A stretch of 39,829 nt of DNA from an uncultured Verrucomicrobiota bacterium. Lineage in GTDB: Bacteria; Verrucomicrobiota; Verrucomicrobiia; Limisphaerales; UBA9464. The position numbers were made by a program, and so were the translations under genes. This document shows positions 32,735 to 39,829 of this stretch, one piece after another; position 1 is the first letter of the stretch; every line of letters begins with the position of its first letter. The stretch covers positions 1 to 39,829 of the forward strand of contig CAILNN010000107.1 of assembly GCA_903835555.1 (NCBI GenBank), read 5' to 3'. The notes beneath the pieces were generated by a model. It was not told the origin of the DNA. It made no database searches and was given only the letters and a program-made list of their open reading frames with translations.

Positions 32735-33394
32735 GTGCCCAATCGCGTCGAACCGTCCTTTCCAGACCCTCGATTGGCCCGGTCGGACGGACTCGTTGCC
32801 ATTGGAGGCGATTTTTCGCCGTCCCGGCTCAAGCTGGCTTATGCCTCCGGGATTTTTCCCTGGTCGGTTTCTCCCATCACCTGGTGGTCACCCGATCCCA
32901 GAGGGATTCTCGAGCTCGATGAATTGCATATCCCGAGGAGTCTGGAACGCTCGATTCGTCGAAATGGATTTCGCGTTACATCGGACCAAGCGTTTCCGGA
33001 GGTCATTCGCGCTTGTGCGTCCGCCCCCCGGGGCGGACAGAGGACTTGGATCACCGAGGAGTTCATCAAGGCGTACCAGCAGCTCCATCAACTTGGAGAC
33101 GCTCATAGTATTGAAGTTTGGAAGGACGACCACTTGGTGGGTGGCCTCTACGGGGTGGCGATCGGTGGATGCTTCGCAGGGGAATCGATGTTCCACCAGG
33201 CTACGGACGCTTCCAAGGTGGGATTGGTTCGATTGATAGAGCACCTTCGCACCCGCGGTTATGTCTTGTTTGACACCCAAATGGTCACGCCCGTGACGCA
33301 AAGTCTGGGTGCCCGCGAGATTTCGCGGGACGATTTTCTACTCCGTCTTAAAAATGCGATTCAGATGCCGGTGACCTTTGGGGGCATTGCTTGA
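32735..33394 (+). CDS. aat: Leucyl/phenylalanyl-tRNA-protein transferase
   Basis: The 219-residue enzyme starts at a GTG (reads MPNRVEPSFPDPRLARSDGL) with GGGGAG 9 nt upstream. An earlier start at 32663 would lie inside the DUF2017 gene. Family motifs are IGGDFSPSRLKLAYASGIFPW, ITWWSPDPRGIL, EVIRACASAPRGGQRTW and VGGLYGVAIGGCFAGESMF. It attaches Leu or Phe to N-terminal Lys/Arg, making substrates for ClpS. With clpS and the middle gene it forms an apparent three-gene operon. Confidence 0.94.
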   Translation: MPNRVEPSFPDPRLARSDGLVAIGGDFSPSRLKLAYASGIFPWSVSPITWWSPDPRGILELDELHIPRSLERSIRRNGFRVTSDQAFPEVIRACASAPRGGQRTWITEEFIKAYQQLHQLGDAHSIEVWKDDHLVGGLYGVAIGGCFAGESMFHQATDASKVGLVRLIEHLRTRGYVLFDTQMVTPVTQSLGAREISRDDFLLRLKNAIQMPVTFGGIA

Positions 33395-33506
33395 TCGCAT
33401 CCGTCACTCGACTTCCTTCCAATTCCCAACCGTGACGGTGCGAGTCGATGTCTTGAGTTCAATCCACAGGTCGAAGGAGTTCACGGAAGAGGCAAAAGAG
33501 ACCGGA

Positions 33507-34772
33507 TTACGGCGAACTCTTCGCAACTGGCACTTCCAACCGGAATTGCCGCCAACCTCCGGCAGGCCATTGCCACCGCGCGGTTACCTGGCTAACCCAC
33601 CACGCGTCGAGCTCTGGATTGGGACCCGCCTTGACCATCATCACCGTCGACGGATGACCGGTAGGATCGACGGAAGCAACCATTTCCAAAGGCCTCAACG
33701 GAATCGACTTGCTCCACCGTTCCGGTGCCTCAATGTCGGGATATCGTCCACCCGGTTCGTGAAAATCAACGCGCAGGTGAGTCTGCGGTCCCCAGCTCGG
33801 CAGCGGATTGACCAAATTAAAATCAGTGACTTCAGCGACAGAAACGGGCCGGGCGAGCACGTGAAACTCGTTGAAGGTATCGACGATTCTTCCCCATGTC
33901 GTTCTGGACATAACCCCCAGGCCGGAGAATCCGGACTCCACCGTGGATAGTTGGGCGATTTTCTCCAGGGAACGAAGTTGATATTTGGGATCAAGTTTGG
34001 CGCTATACTTTTCCGTGATCATGGAGCAAGTCCGCTCGGGATCCAGTAGAGCCGCTTGCCAACCTGCCCTCGATACCTCAAGAAATAGACGCAGAGCTTC
34101 TGAGTTTTGCCGAATCATCGACTCGCTGGCAAAATACACCTGGGAATAGGCGGTATATCCGTGCTGATAGTAGGGAATCGCGTGCACAGGGTGACCTTGA
34201 AGCTCCAACTCGATGGCTTCGTCAATCAAGTACCCTTGGATGGCCGCGCAGGTTCCGTTCAACAACCCGGAGGTATTATGTTCCTTCTCGATGATCTTGA
34301 ATTGACTCCGACGCAATCCTTCGTGCGCAAGCACGACTTCCAATGCTCGCTGACCGTCGGGAAGAACGCCAAGCGTCTTTCCGATTAGGCTCGTCATGTT
34401 GGTATAGCCGTTTGTTTGGAGGCTGAGGAGTGCCATTGGGCTTGCTTGGAACATGGTGCCGATGGCCTTGATCGGGGCACCACTGGCGCGGGCGGCCAAG
34501 ATAACGCCAACTTCAGAACACCCCAGCCAGTTGGTTCCGCGAACCACACGTTCAACCACCTCCATCTTGGGATCTACGGGTAGGATGGTCACATCGAGAC
34601 CGGCCGCCTGATACCATCCTCGCTCCTTGGCCACCAGCAGACCGGCAAACTGCGCGTTCGGACGCCAATCCAATTGAAACGTCAGCGGGATGGTGGTGGT
34701 CCCAGCCGCCGCAGTCTGAATCAATGTTATAGATAGTCCCAATGCATAAAGCAAACGGTGGGCAAAGTTCAT
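33507..34772 (-). CDS. ABC transporter substrate-binding protein (NMT1/THI5-like)
   Basis: The 421-residue secreted protein has a signal peptide (MNFAHRLLYALGLSITLIQTAAA) followed by PLTFQLDWRPNAQFAGLLVAKE, the N-terminal signature of THI5/NMT1-type binding proteins for pyrimidine precursors, nitrate or alkanesulfonates. The binding domain runs to about residue 315. A C-terminal extension of about 100 residues (about 320-421, rich in Trp and Pro) is not usual for the family. No permease or ATPase gene adjoins it, so the cargo is unknown. A regulatory or sensory role is an alternative. Confidence 0.82.
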   Translation of the reverse strand: MNFAHRLLYALGLSITLIQTAAAGTTTIPLTFQLDWRPNAQFAGLLVAKERGWYQAAGLDVTILPVDPKMEVVERVVRGTNWLGCSEVGVILAARASGAPIKAIGTMFQASPMALLSLQTNGYTNMTSLIGKTLGVLPDGQRALEVVLAHEGLRRSQFKIIEKEHNTSGLLNGTCAAIQGYLIDEAIELELQGHPVHAIPYYQHGYTAYSQVYFASESMIRQNSEALRLFLEVSRAGWQAALLDPERTCSMITEKYSAKLDPKYQLRSLEKIAQLSTVESGFSGLGVMSRTTWGRIVDTFNEFHVLARPVSVAEVTDFNLVNPLPSWGPQTHLRVDFHEPGGRYPDIEAPERWSKSIPLRPLEMVASVDPTGHPSTVMMVKAGPNPELDAWWVSQVTARWQWPAGGWRQFRLEVPVAKSSP

Positions 34773-34928
34773 TGGTTCTGGTTGGGAATAAAGTTGATTA
34801 TCGGGTGGGTGTCGGAGGGTCCAACTGACGAAATCGTCGTTTCTAGCCTCCGCGAAGGCAAGAATCGAAAAATCGCCCGGAAATGGGAAATGCCATTCGC
34901 CTTGGGAATAATGGTGGTGGAAGGCACC

Positions 34929-35411
34929 TCAACAGCTTGTCGGCACCTCTTGAAGCACTTCGAGACAGTGTGGAATCGCTGCGGCGACGAAACCCAGGCA
35001 TTCCACAGCCCCCGCTGGTTTGCCAGGAAGACAAACGACCAACCCTCGATCGACGACAGCTGCCAAGCTCCGCGAAAGAATCGCATTTCGGGTAATCTTC
35101 ATCGATTCCATTCGCATCACCTCCCCGAATCCCGGTAACTCTCGAATCGCAATTTCCCGGACCGCCTCCGGGGTCACGTCGCGGATGGCTACGCCCGTAC
35201 CGCCAGTGGTCAGGACCAGATGACATCCACGAGCCAGGTGCTCACGAATCGCCCGCTGAATTTCCCTCTTTTCATCTGGAACCAAAGCCTCCGCGATCAC
35301 CTTCCAGCCATGGTTGCTTGCGGCCTGGCGAACGGCCGGCCCCCCCAAATCATCATACAACCCCTTGGAGGCGCGGTCCGATATGGTAATTACTCCAACC
35401 TGAACGTTCAT
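34929..35411 (-). CDS. mog: Molybdopterin adenylyltransferase (MoaB/Mog-like)
   Basis: The 160-residue protein begins MNVQVGVITISDRASKGLYDDLGGPAV and has VLTTGGTGVAIRDVTPEAV (metal and pterin binding) and GLVVCLPGKPAGAVECLGF. It adenylates molybdopterin during cofactor assembly. It lies 156 nt upstream of the binding-protein gene on the same strand and is divergent from yihY with an 85-nt gap. No other molybdenum-cofactor gene is in view. Confidence 0.9.
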   Translation of the reverse strand: MNVQVGVITISDRASKGLYDDLGGPAVRQAASNHGWKVIAEALVPDEKREIQRAIREHLARGCHLVLTTGGTGVAIRDVTPEAVREIAIRELPGFGEVMRMESMKITRNAILSRSLAAVVDRGLVVCLPGKPAGAVECLGFVAAAIPHCLEVLQEVPTSC

Positions 35412-35496
35412 GCGCTGAAACTGTCATAGCCGGAACAATCCTTCCAGCCATGGCGTCGGCTCTTTTCAATTTCTCGGGGTGAGATAGGCTCCCGGC

Positions 35497-37311
35497 ATGT
35501 CGGTCAATCCCACCCCCACCCGCATCACAGGCCATATCGAAAAGATGCAGGCCAAAGTGAAGACGATCATCGACGATGACGTGGTCGCGGCTCATGAGCC
35601 GCACTTGACCGGCTGGCAGCGGTTTGGTCATTTCTGGCTGCTGGTCTTCCAAAATTTTCTCCGAAATCGCTGCCCTGTTCGAGCGTCGGCGCTTGCGTAT
35701 ACCACGCTGCTGGCCGTTGTTCCGTTGCTGGCGGTTTCCATCAGTGTCGCCGCCCTGTTCCTTCCACGCGATGAGGCGCGCCAAAAGCGTGAGTTGGAAG
35801 ATTTGATCGATATGGCGGTCACGCGGGTCGCTCCGTCCATTGGGATCAGCACCGAGGATTCTGCCGATCCCTCGTCTCCCGTCTTTTCCGCCGATGATTA
35901 TTCGGGTTTGAAGTCCCTGACGGAACGCATTACTCAGGCCAAAGACCCGGTATCGAAGTACATCTGGGAACGGCTTCCAGAAGAGGCCCGAACCTTGACC
36001 TTGGGATGGGACGGTACGGATGTGGGCCGCCTGGCGGTAGAGATCGCTCTAAGCAAGGTGTTCAACGGGATCATTACCGAGACCAATTTTTACCAACCCG
36101 ATCGGTTTGCCTCGGTCACACTCGGCCCGGCCACTCGCCTAGCCCTAGCATCGACCAACCAGATGGTTGATCTGAGGCGTAAGAATCGATTGCTCCTGCA
36201 GGACGTTTACTCCCAGGAGATTGTTCCGATGGCGGACCCCCATGATCCAAATAGCCAAACGCGCACCAAAAGAAGCGAAGTCGCCGCCAAGATTGTCGAA
36301 TTTGTCGGCAATATCCGATTTGGAACCGTCGGGGCTTCGGCGATGGCAGGGTTGCTGTTTGTTGCCATCTCGCTGCTCCGGACCATCGAATCCGCCTTTA
36401 ACGATATTTGGGGTATTCCCAAGGGACGGACGTGGTTCATGAGCATCGTCCTCTACTGGGCGGTCATCACGCTGGGGCCGATCCTGGTTGTGATGGTGAA
36501 GGGTGCAAATTACCTGGCCTTGCTGCATCATGCAGGAGGCGGTGCCACTTTCGCAGTGGTGACGCAAGTTGTCGCCTCCTTGTCCTGGCTGCTGACCCTC
36601 ATCGTCATGAGCCTGGCCTTTGCAGGACTCTATTTGTGGATGCCAAACACCCGAGTCAAATGGCAGGCAGCCTTGGTGGGGGGGGCGGTTGCCGCCATGC
36701 TCTGGACGCTGAATGGTCGCTTGTCGGCGCTGTATAATACACGAGTTATCACCTACAACGCCATCTACGGCAGCCTTGGGCTGGTACCCCTTTTCCTTCT
36801 GGGAATGTACCTGTCCTGGCTCATCCTCCTTTTCGGAGCACAAACGGCCTATGTCTTTCAGTTTCGCCACGCGTATTTGCAGGAACGGTGGGTAGGGCGG
36901 GTCCATCAGCAAGCCCGGGAATTCATCGCCCTGCGCCTGATGACGATGATCGGCGAACGATTCATTCAGGGTGAGCGCCCGTTGAATGGGTCCCAATTGG
37001 CCGAACTGCTGGCAGTCCCACCCAAGCTGACAAAGGACCTCTTGCAAACCCTCTTCAACAACCGATTGCTTCAGGAATCGGCTGGAACCGAAGTTGGGTA
37101 CCAACCAGCCCGTCCATTGGAACAGATCAATGTGTGGGAGATTCTGAACGCGATCCGGGCGGGTCAGGGACACGATGTCTCAACCGCCCCTGACGAAGCC
37201 CGAAAAATCGTCCGGGCCGAATTCGAGGAGGTTGTATTGGCCGAGGCCAGCCGAGCACGCAGTACGACGTTGCAAAGCTTGGTCCAACGGACTCAAGGGG
37301 CAGTGGGATAA
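35497..37311 (+). CDS. YihY/BrkB-family membrane protein with extra domains
   Basis: The 604-residue protein has a YihY core of six membrane helices. The first (about residues 55-90, ALAYTTLLAVVPLLAVSISV) is separated by about 180 residues of soluble sequence from the rest, which starts near 280 (GASAMAGLLFVAISLLRTIE, then FNDIWGIPKGRTW) and ends near 455. The soluble insert and a C-terminal winged-helix-like tail (about 470-604, PLNGSQLAELLAVPPKLTKD) are additions to the usual 290-400-residue form. The old RNase BN label for this family is wrong. The role is unknown, possibly transport. The gene end overlaps the convergent RhuM-like gene by 19 bp. Confidence 0.85.
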   Translation: MSVNPTPTRITGHIEKMQAKVKTIIDDDVVAAHEPHLTGWQRFGHFWLLVFQNFLRNRCPVRASALAYTTLLAVVPLLAVSISVAALFLPRDEARQKRELEDLIDMAVTRVAPSIGISTEDSADPSSPVFSADDYSGLKSLTERITQAKDPVSKYIWERLPEEARTLTLGWDGTDVGRLAVEIALSKVFNGIITETNFYQPDRFASVTLGPATRLALASTNQMVDLRRKNRLLLQDVYSQEIVPMADPHDPNSQTRTKRSEVAAKIVEFVGNIRFGTVGASAMAGLLFVAISLLRTIESAFNDIWGIPKGRTWFMSIVLYWAVITLGPILVVMVKGANYLALLHHAGGGATFAVVTQVVASLSWLLTLIVMSLAFAGLYLWMPNTRVKWQAALVGGAVAAMLWTLNGRLSALYNTRVITYNAIYGSLGLVPLFLLGMYLSWLILLFGAQTAYVFQFRHAYLQERWVGRVHQQAREFIALRLMTMIGERFIQGERPLNGSQLAELLAVPPKLTKDLLQTLFNNRLLQESAGTEVGYQPARPLEQINVWEILNAIRAGQGHDVSTAPDEARKIVRAEFEEVVLAEASRARSTTLQSLVQRTQGAVG

Positions 37312-38165
37312 TTAAACGTTACCTCCGCCCATCTAATGAAATTGCGCCAGCTAAATACCGGCGTCGAAGTGCGCGGTTGATCGGTATCGCCTCCGTGCAG
37401 AATGGCCGAGCTCGAATTGGGCACCCATTCTGCAAATTGTTGGGTCAACCGAAACCAATCGGAAGCAACCGTACGACCCGATTTGATTTCGGCCACGGTC
37501 AGTTGGTTTCCCCCCCGGTCGATCAGCAAATGCAGTTCGTGACCGTGAGGGTCGCGCCAAAAATAGATAGCCCAGTGCATTTTGTTCTGCACCGTCTGGA
37601 AAAATGTGATGCTCTCAGGCTGCGTAGGATCGTAATCGATACTAGTGGCGTAAATGTCGGTGATTTTTTGGTAGAAGCGCCGTTCGGAGGTCCGGATGTC
37701 CTGAATCCGGCGAAGCAATTCTTCAAAATAATCGACGGGTTGGTCCGGATTCTTGAGTCGTTCATCGTCGAGGATGAATCCTTTGACGATGTATTCGCGT
37801 AGCTTTTGGGTGGCCCAAATACGAAAACGGGTGGCGACTGCGCTCTTGACGCGGTAGCCCACCGATATGATGGCGTCGAGGTTGTAAAAATCGACCCGCC
37901 GCTGGACGGATCGTGCACCCTCCTGACGAACTGACAAGAAATCCTTGTGAGTTGCGCCGCGCTGTAATTCGCCTTCGTCGTAGATGTTTTGCAGGTGCAG
38001 GCTGATATTTTGCTGGGTGGTCTGAAACAAATCAGCCATGTGCTGCTGGGTGAGCCAGACCGTTTCGCTTTCCAGGCGGACTTCAATCTTCATCCGCCCG
38101 TCTTCCGACAGGTAAACGAGGAACTGCCCTTGGGATGGCAGAATGGAATCCTCAGGCGTGCTCAT
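37293..38165 (-). CDS. Chimera of a RhuM-family protein and a DUF4143 ATPase C-terminus
   Basis: The 290-residue product has two unrelated parts. Residues 1 to about 199 are RhuM family: ETVWLTQQHMADLFQTTQQN, SVGYRVKSAVATRFRIWAT, LREYIVKGFILDDERL and the end TVQNKMHWA. RhuM continues past this point (KMHWAITG...). From about residue 200 the sequence becomes YFWRDPHGHELHLLIDRGGN, VAEIKSGRTVASDWF and LHGGD, the PD-(D/E)xK-like end of DUF4143 ATP-binding proteins. The junction is at about 37565-37570. Its ATG overlaps the stop of a micro-ORF. The frame is intact across the join, so a fused protein may be made, but recombination of two broken genes is more likely than a designed fusion. Confidence 0.7.
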   Translation of the reverse strand: MSTPEDSILPSQGQFLVYLSEDGRMKIEVRLESETVWLTQQHMADLFQTTQQNISLHLQNIYDEGELQRGATHKDFLSVRQEGARSVQRRVDFYNLDAIISVGYRVKSAVATRFRIWATQKLREYIVKGFILDDERLKNPDQPVDYFEELLRRIQDIRTSERRFYQKITDIYATSIDYDPTQPESITFFQTVQNKMHWAIYFWRDPHGHELHLLIDRGGNQLTVAEIKSGRTVASDWFRLTQQFAEWVPNSSSAILHGGDTDQPRTSTPVFSWRNFIRWAEVTFNYPTAP

Positions 38166-38281
38166 GCCTCAAAAATCTCCGCCACCTTGGCGGCGATGGT
38201 TTTCTCATGCAGTTGAGCTGCACCCTCATCCCCGGCCCTTCTCCCAGAGGGAGAAGGGGGATTGGCAAAATGCGCGTTCAT
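38162..38281 (-). CDS. 39-codon micro-ORF with a duplicated hsdM 3' end
   Basis: The frame starts at an ATG inside the hsdM stop (ATGA) and stops inside the rhuM start (ATGA). It reads [15 protein letters not shown] first and [14 protein letters not shown] at the end. The last 14 residues repeat the hsdM C-terminus [14 protein letters not shown], with about 8 of 45 base differences. Its middle is a perfect hairpin repeat (38236-38258). It looks like the debris of a join between two type I loci rather than a functional gene, although translation would couple hsdM to the RhuM-like gene. Confidence 0.4.
   Translation of the reverse strand: MNAHFANPPSPSGRRAGDEGAAQLHEKTIAAKVAEIFEA
38236..38258. 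repeat. Palindromic hairpin element between hsdM and the RhuM-like gene
   Basis: CCCTTCTCCC-AGA-GGGAGAAGGG has perfect 10-bp arms and a 3-nt loop. Flanked by CACCCTCATCCCCGG, it resembles a widespread class of dispersed palindromes in bacterial genomes. It sits within the micro-ORF and could also end hsdM transcription. Confidence 0.65.
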
Positions 38282-39771
38282 GCTTCCAGGATTTCCGCCA
38301 CGTTCGCAGCGATGGTTTTCTCCAACTTACGCGCGGCGGCGTGGCAGAGGCCGGGCACGTCGACAAATTTTGGTTTCTTGCCAAAGATTTCCACGATTTT
38401 AGTCCGGGCATCGTCGCCGCCGAGGGTAAAGTCCAGCTCTTCGCTGCGATAGAGGCGAACAAGGTTGGCGAGGAAGCCGATCTGCGCAGGCGTCCATTCG
38501 CGGTGCGCCCGGTCGATCTGGCGGTAGATGTGGCGGGCATCGATAAATAGTACGGTATCGGTACGGGGTGTCTTTGCTTTGCCCCTGTCGAGAAACCAAA
38601 GCGTGCACGGGAGGGTGACGGTGTAGAACAGGTTTGGACCGACGGCGACAATCACGTCCACGGCGTGGGCTTCGATAAGTTGCTTGCGGAGTTCCTGCTC
38701 GGAACTGCGGGCGTCCGAAGCGGAGTTGGCCATGACGAATCCGGCCCGTCCGCCGGAGGTTCCGCTCCCGCCATTTTTCAGGGCAGAATAGAAGAGTTGA
38801 ATCCAGAGGTAATTGGCGTTGTCCTTGCGCGGCAGTCCGAAGGGAAAGCGGCGGCCCGGGCCGACGGAATCTTTCAACCGTTCCTTGTCGACCGCGTTGA
38901 CGTTGGACGGGGGATTGGCGAGGACGAAATCGAATTTGCCGGTGGCGTCGTGCGGATCGTCGTAATAGCTGTTGACCTGACCGCCGTGGCGAATATCGCC
39001 CTCCAAGCCATGGATCGCGAGGTTCATGCGGCATAGGCGTCCGGTATCGTCGGTCTTTTCGACGCCGTGGATGGAGAGTTCCGACGACGGGTTTTTCTTG
39101 TGCTCGGACACGAATCGGGCGGATGACACGAACATGCCACCGGAACCGCACGCAGGGTCGAGTATGCGCCCGTGGTACGGTTCGAGGACTTCCGTAAGCA
39201 GGCGAACGATGGAGGAAGGGGTGTAAAACTCTCCACCGCCCTGCCCCTCGGTCATGGCAAATTCGCCGAGGAAATATTCGTAGATGCGCCCGAAGGCGTC
39301 GTAATCGAGACTGGCCGGAATTTCGGAGACCTTTTTCAGAAGTTCCTTGAGCAGGGTGCTGGTAAAAAGGTTGTAGGTCTTGGGCAGGATGCCACCAAGC
39401 TGGGGGTTGTGTTTCTCAATATCGCGCATTGCCTCATTGACCTTGCCGCCAATGTCTGACGCCTCGGGGAGGCTGAGCAGCAGGTCGAACCGGGAATTGG
39501 GTGCGAGGTAGAGGACGCCCTGGGCGTGGTAGGCGGCGGGCTCTTCCACACGCGAGGCACGACGCGACGAACCACCCGCTTTTTCCAAGACAGCCCGCTG
39601 CTTCGCGAAGCGGACTTCGGCAAACCGCAGAAAGATGAGCCCCAGGACCGGTTGGGAGTACTGGGCGGCGCTCAGGCCGCTATTGGCGCGAAACTGGTCG
39701 GCTGCCGCCCAAAGGCGCTTCTCCAACGTATCGTTGGCCGTGTCCTTTTCCGATGGCGCGATCCACTTCAT
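38278..39771 (-). CDS. hsdM: Type I restriction-modification DNA methyltransferase HsdM, mutated NPPF motif
   Basis: The 497-residue N6-adenine methyltransferase has a helical N-terminal HsdM domain (about 1-140), [16 protein letters not shown], the SAM-binding motif [12 protein letters not shown] (about 204-214) and motif IV as FVLANPPSN at 282-290. The family has NPPF, with the aromatic residue stacking on the flipped adenine. Here residue 289 is Ser (codon TCC at 38907-38905), one base from Phe TTC. Activity is therefore doubtful. The NAIVE neighbours hsdS and hsdR are absent on the sequence shown downstream; they could lie upstream of the window end only if the order is reversed. The gene starts at ATG 39771. 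Confidence 0.9.
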   Translation of the reverse strand: MKWIAPSEKDTANDTLEKRLWAAADQFRANSGLSAAQYSQPVLGLIFLRFAEVRFAKQRAVLEKAGGSSRRASRVEEPAAYHAQGVLYLAPNSRFDLLLSLPEASDIGGKVNEAMRDIEKHNPQLGGILPKTYNLFTSTLLKELLKKVSEIPASLDYDAFGRIYEYFLGEFAMTEGQGGGEFYTPSSIVRLLTEVLEPYHGRILDPACGSGGMFVSSARFVSEHKKNPSSELSIHGVEKTDDTGRLCRMNLAIHGLEGDIRHGGQVNSYYDDPHDATGKFDFVLANPPSNVNAVDKERLKDSVGPGRRFPFGLPRKDNANYLWIQLFYSALKNGGSGTSGGRAGFVMANSASDARSSEQELRKQLIEAHAVDVIVAVGPNLFYTVTLPCTLWFLDRGKAKTPRTDTVLFIDARHIYRQIDRAHREWTPAQIGFLANLVRLYRSEELDFTLGGDDARTKIVEIFGKKPKFVDVPGLCHAAARKLEKTIAANVAEILEA

Positions 39772-39829
39772 AGAGAGTCTCTATCAACCGAAAGGGCATT
39801 TGACCCCGGGTGCAGTACGGCCTTAGTGA
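39772..39829. other. Upstream edge of hsdM
   Basis: These last 58 bases precede the hsdM start and contain GGCATTTGACCCCGG (about 39795-39809), a partial match to the 28-bp repeat near the hip operon. No ribosome-binding site or promoter can be judged in so short a stretch. Confidence 0.3.

Noticed and set aside
33396..33442. Inverted repeat CGCAtCCGTCAC / GTGACGGTGCG between aat and the binding-protein gene
   Set aside because: The loop is about 24 nt, the stem has a bulge, and no T-run follows, so it is too weak to call a terminator.
36145..37173. Long open frame (342 codons) opposite the YihY-family gene
   Set aside because: It is an antisense shadow: its His/Gln/Asp-rich composition matches no family, while the plus-strand frame has clear membrane helices.
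1..39829. CRISPR array, tRNA or rRNA genes
   Set aside because: No regularly spaced repeats were seen, and no cloverleaf or rRNA signature was recognised on reading. A dedicated search (for example tRNAscan-SE) was not possible here.

Overview
The window reads as chromosomal DNA of a Gram-negative bacterium, moderately GC-rich, most likely a member of the Verrucomicrobiota or a near relative in the PVC group. The grounds are indirect: an outer-membrane lipid transport operon (MlaEFD type), secreted PQQ-type beta-propeller proteins, many genes with weak or no Shine-Dalgarno sequence, a carboxylase pair of bacterial type, and a clpS-DUF2017-aat cluster. No rRNA or tRNA gene was found, so the assignment stays an inference.

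Region by region: 1-4500 is an accessory stretch. It holds the tail of a membrane protein, a frameshifted IS4-type element with 65-bp terminal inverted repeats, a HipB/HipA-like toxin-antitoxin operon enclosed by two copies of a 28-bp hairpin repeat, and a Phd-like antitoxin whose PIN-domain toxin is broken. From 4500 to 9400 come a LysR regulator divergent from a pirin gene (with a perfect LysR-type palindrome between them), a flavodoxin gene remnant, a class I DNA photolyase and a secreted PQQ-type sugar dehydrogenase. From 9400 to 34800 lies mostly core metabolism and housekeeping: rplU-rpmA-obgE, mlaEFD, the E2 and E3 subunits of a 2-oxoacid dehydrogenase, an FKBP isomerase, a DMT permease behind a possible structured leader, a trpG/pabA-ptsI pair, a sugar nucleotidyltransferase with an ABC ATPase, aroQ, accB-accC, a DciA-like helicase loader, a pseudouridine synthase, a divergent aldehyde dehydrogenase/PfkB kinase pair, and clpS-DUF2017-aat. 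From 34900 on are moaB/mog and a large YihY-family membrane protein.

The right end (37290-39829) is a decayed type I restriction-modification locus. It has an HsdM methyltransferase whose catalytic NPPF motif reads NPPS, a second divergent copy of the hsdM 3' end in a 39-codon micro-ORF that carries a perfect hairpin repeat, and a RhuM-like gene whose last third is replaced by the C-terminus of a DUF4143-type ATPase. No hsdS or hsdR is present in the window.

Functional links: ClpS, the DUF2017 protein and Aat are translationally packed and plausibly form one N-degron module. MlaE, MlaF and MlaD form a lipid ABC transporter. AccB and AccC supply the biotin carboxylase half of acetyl-CoA carboxylase. 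The most notable items for follow-up are the N-degron operon with its middle gene, the RhuM/DUF4143 chimera with the mutated HsdM, the ~80-residue insertion inside the Obg domain, and intrinsic terminators placed only 16-28 nt before the start codons of obgE and the DMT permease.
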